Assembly (NCBI RefSeq): GCF_000373985.1 | Contig: NZ_KB893123.1 | Span: forward strand, 41,179 to 105,178 | DNA from: Desulfobacter curvatus DSM 3379 | Lineage (GTDB): Bacteria; Desulfobacterota; Desulfobacteria; Desulfobacterales; Desulfobacteraceae | Length of the DNA: 64,000 nt | Direction of reading: 5' to 3' | In this document: positions 61,730 through 64,000 of the stretch, piece by piece | Layout: each line of letters begins with the position of its first letter | Numbering within the stretch: the first letter of the stretch is position 1 | Position numbers and translations under genes: made by a program | The notes under the pieces: generated by a model | What the model was told of the DNA's origin: nothing | The model's input: the letters and a program-made list of their open reading frames with translations, nothing else | Databases searched by the model: none

Positions 61730-63709
61730 ATGAATATTGGCAACATTGTTGAATATATAGACCAGCAAAAAATTCTATCTGCGGTTATTTTAAGTGAAGC
61801 AAAAGGAAAACTTCGGCTGCTCAATGAGAACAACCGGGAAGTCAGTTTTTCCGAAAAAAGGCTGGCGCATGTTTCGGACACCGGGCTGGATACGAAGCTT
61901 TCCAAAACAACCTTGGTCTCTCACTTGAAACAGGTCACCCAAACCCGCAAAAAACTGTCAGAGTCTATAGATATTCGGGAGTTATGGGAAATTCTCCATG
62001 ATGATCCCCAGGAAATCGATATTTCCGCCATGACCTTGTTCTGTTTTGATCCGCCTTTAACCCCGGACCACGAAGCTGCCGTTATCCGGGCCTTTTTCAA
62101 TGATCGCCTCTATTTCAAATTTAACAAAGTAATTTTTTTGCCGTTTACGGAAGCGCAGGTGGAAGTAAAAAAACGGCAGATCAGGGAAGAAGAACGAAGG
62201 ACAGCCCTGATTACAAAAGGCGCGGGTTGGTTGGTTCGGCTCCTGGATCAGGATGATGTCAGTGAAGAACCGGACCCGGTTCTCCTGAAAATTTTAAAAG
62301 ACTATTATATTTTCGGCAATGATGCTGAAAAAGCCTTTGTAGCAAAGCAAATCATTAAAAAAGCAGGGTTAAGTTCCCCTGACCAGCTGTTTGAGCTTTT
62401 CGTTAAAGCGGGTATCTGGGATGAGGATGAGAACCTGGACTTGTTATCCTTGCAGATTCCCACTTCATTTTCTGCTGAGGTGATCCGGGCAGCAGACCAT
62501 CTGTGCAAAACAGCCCCCCTGGTATTTAACGATCCCAAACGGAAGGATCTGACAAATCTTCCTTTAATTACCATTGACGGGCAATCTACCCAGGATTATG
62601 ACGACGCCATCAGCCTTGAAACAACGGAAAACGGTTATCGGCTTGGCATTCATATTATTGATGTCGGTGCCTGTATCCGCAACGGGGACACCATTGATAT
62701 GGCTGCCAGGGAGCGAGGCTCATCCATCTACATGCCCGACGACAAGCTGCCCATGATTCCACCCAGCCTTTCCGAAGACCTATGCAGTCTCAAGGAAGGA
62801 AAGTTGCGGCCGGGGGTTTCAACACTGGTACAGATGAACCGCTTTTTTGAAGTCCAAGATTATCAAATTGTTCCATCAGTGATCAAGGTCCACCAGCAGA
62901 TGAGCTATACCGAAGCCAATATTGTAAATGGTAAGAATGACCCCATCACCACGCTTTACAAAATGGCAACCGTACTGCGGGAAAAACGACTCAAAGCAGG
63001 TGCCATCCAGATCACCCTGCCCGAAGTCAATGTATGGCTGGATGAAAGCAAACATATCCATTATACAAAAGTCGACCGGGAGAATCCGTCGCGAATGCTG
63101 GTTTCAGAAATGATGATTCTGGCCAACACCCTGATGGCAGAATTTTTAAAAAATAACGATATGCCTGGGGTATTCCGGTCCCAGGCACAGCCCAAACAGC
63201 GTATTTTCAAGGGTATTGAAACGGAACTGATGCCCAATTTCCTTCAGCGCAAACAATTAAGCCGGGCTGTGATCACTACCCATGCCGAGCCCCATGCCGG
63301 CCTTGGGGTGCCGGCCTATGTTACGGCCACCTCCCCCATTAGACGTTACCATGACTTGCTTACCCAGCGCCAGATCAAAGCAATATTAGGCATAGGCACC
63401 CCCTATTCATCAAAGGATCTTGAAGAGATCCTTGCAGCTATCTCCGTGGCTGTATCCAATACGGGGCGCATCCAGGCAGCCCGTAAACGCTACTGGTTGA
63501 TCAAATACCTTCAGGATTTAAGGGGGGAAAGCTTTGAAGGACTGGTGCTTGATACATACAGGGACCATTACAACGTTCTGCTCAAAGAATTCATGCTTGA
63601 ATCCAGGTTGCCGACATCCGGACTGAAACTCAAACCAGGGAACCAGATTCAGGTAACGATCCAGCATGCGGATTCACGGCGGGGCCAGTTGACATTATTC
63701 GCCGTTTGA
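61730..63709 (+). CDS. RNB-family exoribonuclease (RNase II/R-like)
   Basis: I use the ATG at 61730 (MNIGNIVEYIDQQKIL) because the frame upstream overlaps the promoter region and looks non-coding; 659 residues. The catalytic domain shows ITIDGQSTQDYDDAISLETT (metal-binding Asp cluster), SIYMPDDKLPMIPPSLSEDL and VTATSPIRRYHDLLTQRQIK. An N-terminal part of about 270 residues with a winged-helix-like region replaces the classical cold-shock pair; a short S1-like C-terminus ends the protein. Such shorter RNB proteins are common in Deltaproteobacteria and cyanobacteria. Confidence 0.92.
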   Translation: MNIGNIVEYIDQQKILSAVILSEAKGKLRLLNENNREVSFSEKRLAHVSDTGLDTKLSKTTLVSHLKQVTQTRKKLSESIDIRELWEILHDDPQEIDISAMTLFCFDPPLTPDHEAAVIRAFFNDRLYFKFNKVIFLPFTEAQVEVKKRQIREEERRTALITKGAGWLVRLLDQDDVSEEPDPVLLKILKDYYIFGNDAEKAFVAKQIIKKAGLSSPDQLFELFVKAGIWDEDENLDLLSLQIPTSFSAEVIRAADHLCKTAPLVFNDPKRKDLTNLPLITIDGQSTQDYDDAISLETTENGYRLGIHIIDVGACIRNGDTIDMAARERGSSIYMPDDKLPMIPPSLSEDLCSLKEGKLRPGVSTLVQMNRFFEVQDYQIVPSVIKVHQQMSYTEANIVNGKNDPITTLYKMATVLREKRLKAGAIQITLPEVNVWLDESKHIHYTKVDRENPSRMLVSEMMILANTLMAEFLKNNDMPGVFRSQAQPKQRIFKGIETELMPNFLQRKQLSRAVITTHAEPHAGLGVPAYVTATSPIRRYHDLLTQRQIKAILGIGTPYSSKDLEEILAAISVAVSNTGRIQAARKRYWLIKYLQDLRGESFEGLVLDTYRDHYNVLLKEFMLESRLPTSGLKLKPGNQIQVTIQHADSRRGQLTLFAV

Positions 63710-63977
63710 GACTTAATGTCATAATATGATTAATATCCAATGAGTTGGCCTTGATCATCGTTTCGGCCACTTGAGAATTCAGGACATTGTTCAAATCCAG
63801 AAACCTTTTGCCGTTAAGGTGTTTCGATAAGTTTCTATGATTCGATAATCAGGATTTCCCCAAAGGATGATCAGGACCAATGACTTTGATTATAGTTCCG
63901 GTCATATGACTTGATACTTTCATCAATTTCATATAGTATAATCGCTCCGAAGTTTACCTAAAATAAGGAGCAGAGCC
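63710..63977. other. intergenic region
   Basis: About 270 AT-rich bases between the ribonuclease gene and the gene cut by the right edge. I see no open frame, tRNA or clear terminator. Confidence 0.4.
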
Positions 63978-64000
63978 ATGGCCCAAGGCAAAGCGCTTAC
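63978..64000 (+). CDS. first codons of a gene cut by the window edge
   Basis: ATGGCCCAAGGCAAAGCGCT encodes MAQGKA and follows AAGGAG at a suitable distance. The rest is outside; no family can be assigned. Confidence 0.5.

Noticed and set aside
63978..64000. Right-edge gene as a transposase (MAQGKA start)
   Set aside because: Only seven codons are visible, too few to support any family.

Overview
The window looks like chromosomal DNA of a sulfate-reducing bacterium of the Desulfobacteraceae type (Desulfobacter/Desulfobacula/Desulfotignum-like). This rests on gene content: a desulfoferrodoxin, a molybdenum aldehyde oxidoreductase of the Desulfovibrio gigas MOP type inside a locus resembling D. 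vulgaris DVU1551-DVU1559, an Rnf complex next to a tetraheme cytochrome c, an Hdr/Tmc-like membrane iron-sulfur module with a c-type heme motif, and many two-component proteins. I ran no database search; family and locus assignments are from motif recognition and memory.

Layout. 1-2.7 kb: the end of an alpha/beta hydrolase, desulfoferrodoxin, a small ferritin-like protein and a receiver-HisKA protein. 3.4-14.4 kb: one chemosensory operon on the + strand (cheW, an MCP, cheA, cheD, HDOD, cheY, cheX, cheB, a PAS-HisKA protein without ATPase, a lone receiver, cheR) with no flagellar genes nearby. 14.5-16.9 kb: a polar amino-acid ABC importer (-). 17.1-18.8 kb: a DMT exporter and a 4'-phosphopantetheinyl transferase, convergent. 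19.2-22.9 kb: an ErcA-like Fe-alcohol dehydrogenase, a PAS histidine kinase and an NtrC-type sigma-54 activator, translationally coupled. 22.9-37.4 kb (-): Fe-alcohol dehydrogenase, then aldehyde oxidoreductase, then a tightly packed train: redox fusion protein, methyltransferase, C-GCAxxG-C-C protein, radical SAM protein, AMP-dependent ligase, MoCF-domain protein, XdhC-MobA-HD fusion, histidine phosphatase.

37.8-43.5 kb (-): a hybrid kinase with a heme-c-type sensor and the split Hdr-like module. 43.7-48.7 kb (+): rdgB, nitroreductase, a B12-radical SAM-TPR protein and a DUF6178-like protein. 48.7-51.8 kb (-): an OmpR-type two-component pair and a DUF2325 protein. 51.9 kb: tRNA-Asn. 52.2-59.8 kb (+): a small hypothetical, an RseC-like protein, a tetraheme cytochrome and rnfCDGEAB, with RnfB fused to a GltD/NfnB-like flavoprotein. 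59.9-63.7 kb: mltG, an Smr-domain protein and an RNB-family ribonuclease; the first codons of another gene lie at the right edge.

The alcohol dehydrogenase (36.3-37.4 kb) and aldehyde oxidoreductase suggest alcohol-to-acid oxidation. The train downstream of mop contains Mo-cofactor maturation genes (MobA-like, XdhC-like, MoCF) mixed with a radical SAM enzyme, a methyltransferase, an adenylating ligase and a multi-cluster redox protein whose joint purpose I cannot derive from known pathways. Rnf, the Hdr-like module and the cytochrome would handle ferredoxin/NADH/quinone electron traffic.

The most striking non-coding signal is a dispersed structured repeat of about 60-100 nt (seven copies seen). 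Every copy has the same orientation relative to transcription; six lie directly after a stop codon and six are followed by another gene on the same strand. Two long hairpins, one between the Fe-ADH and mop genes and one behind the hdrB-like gene, are separate from that family.
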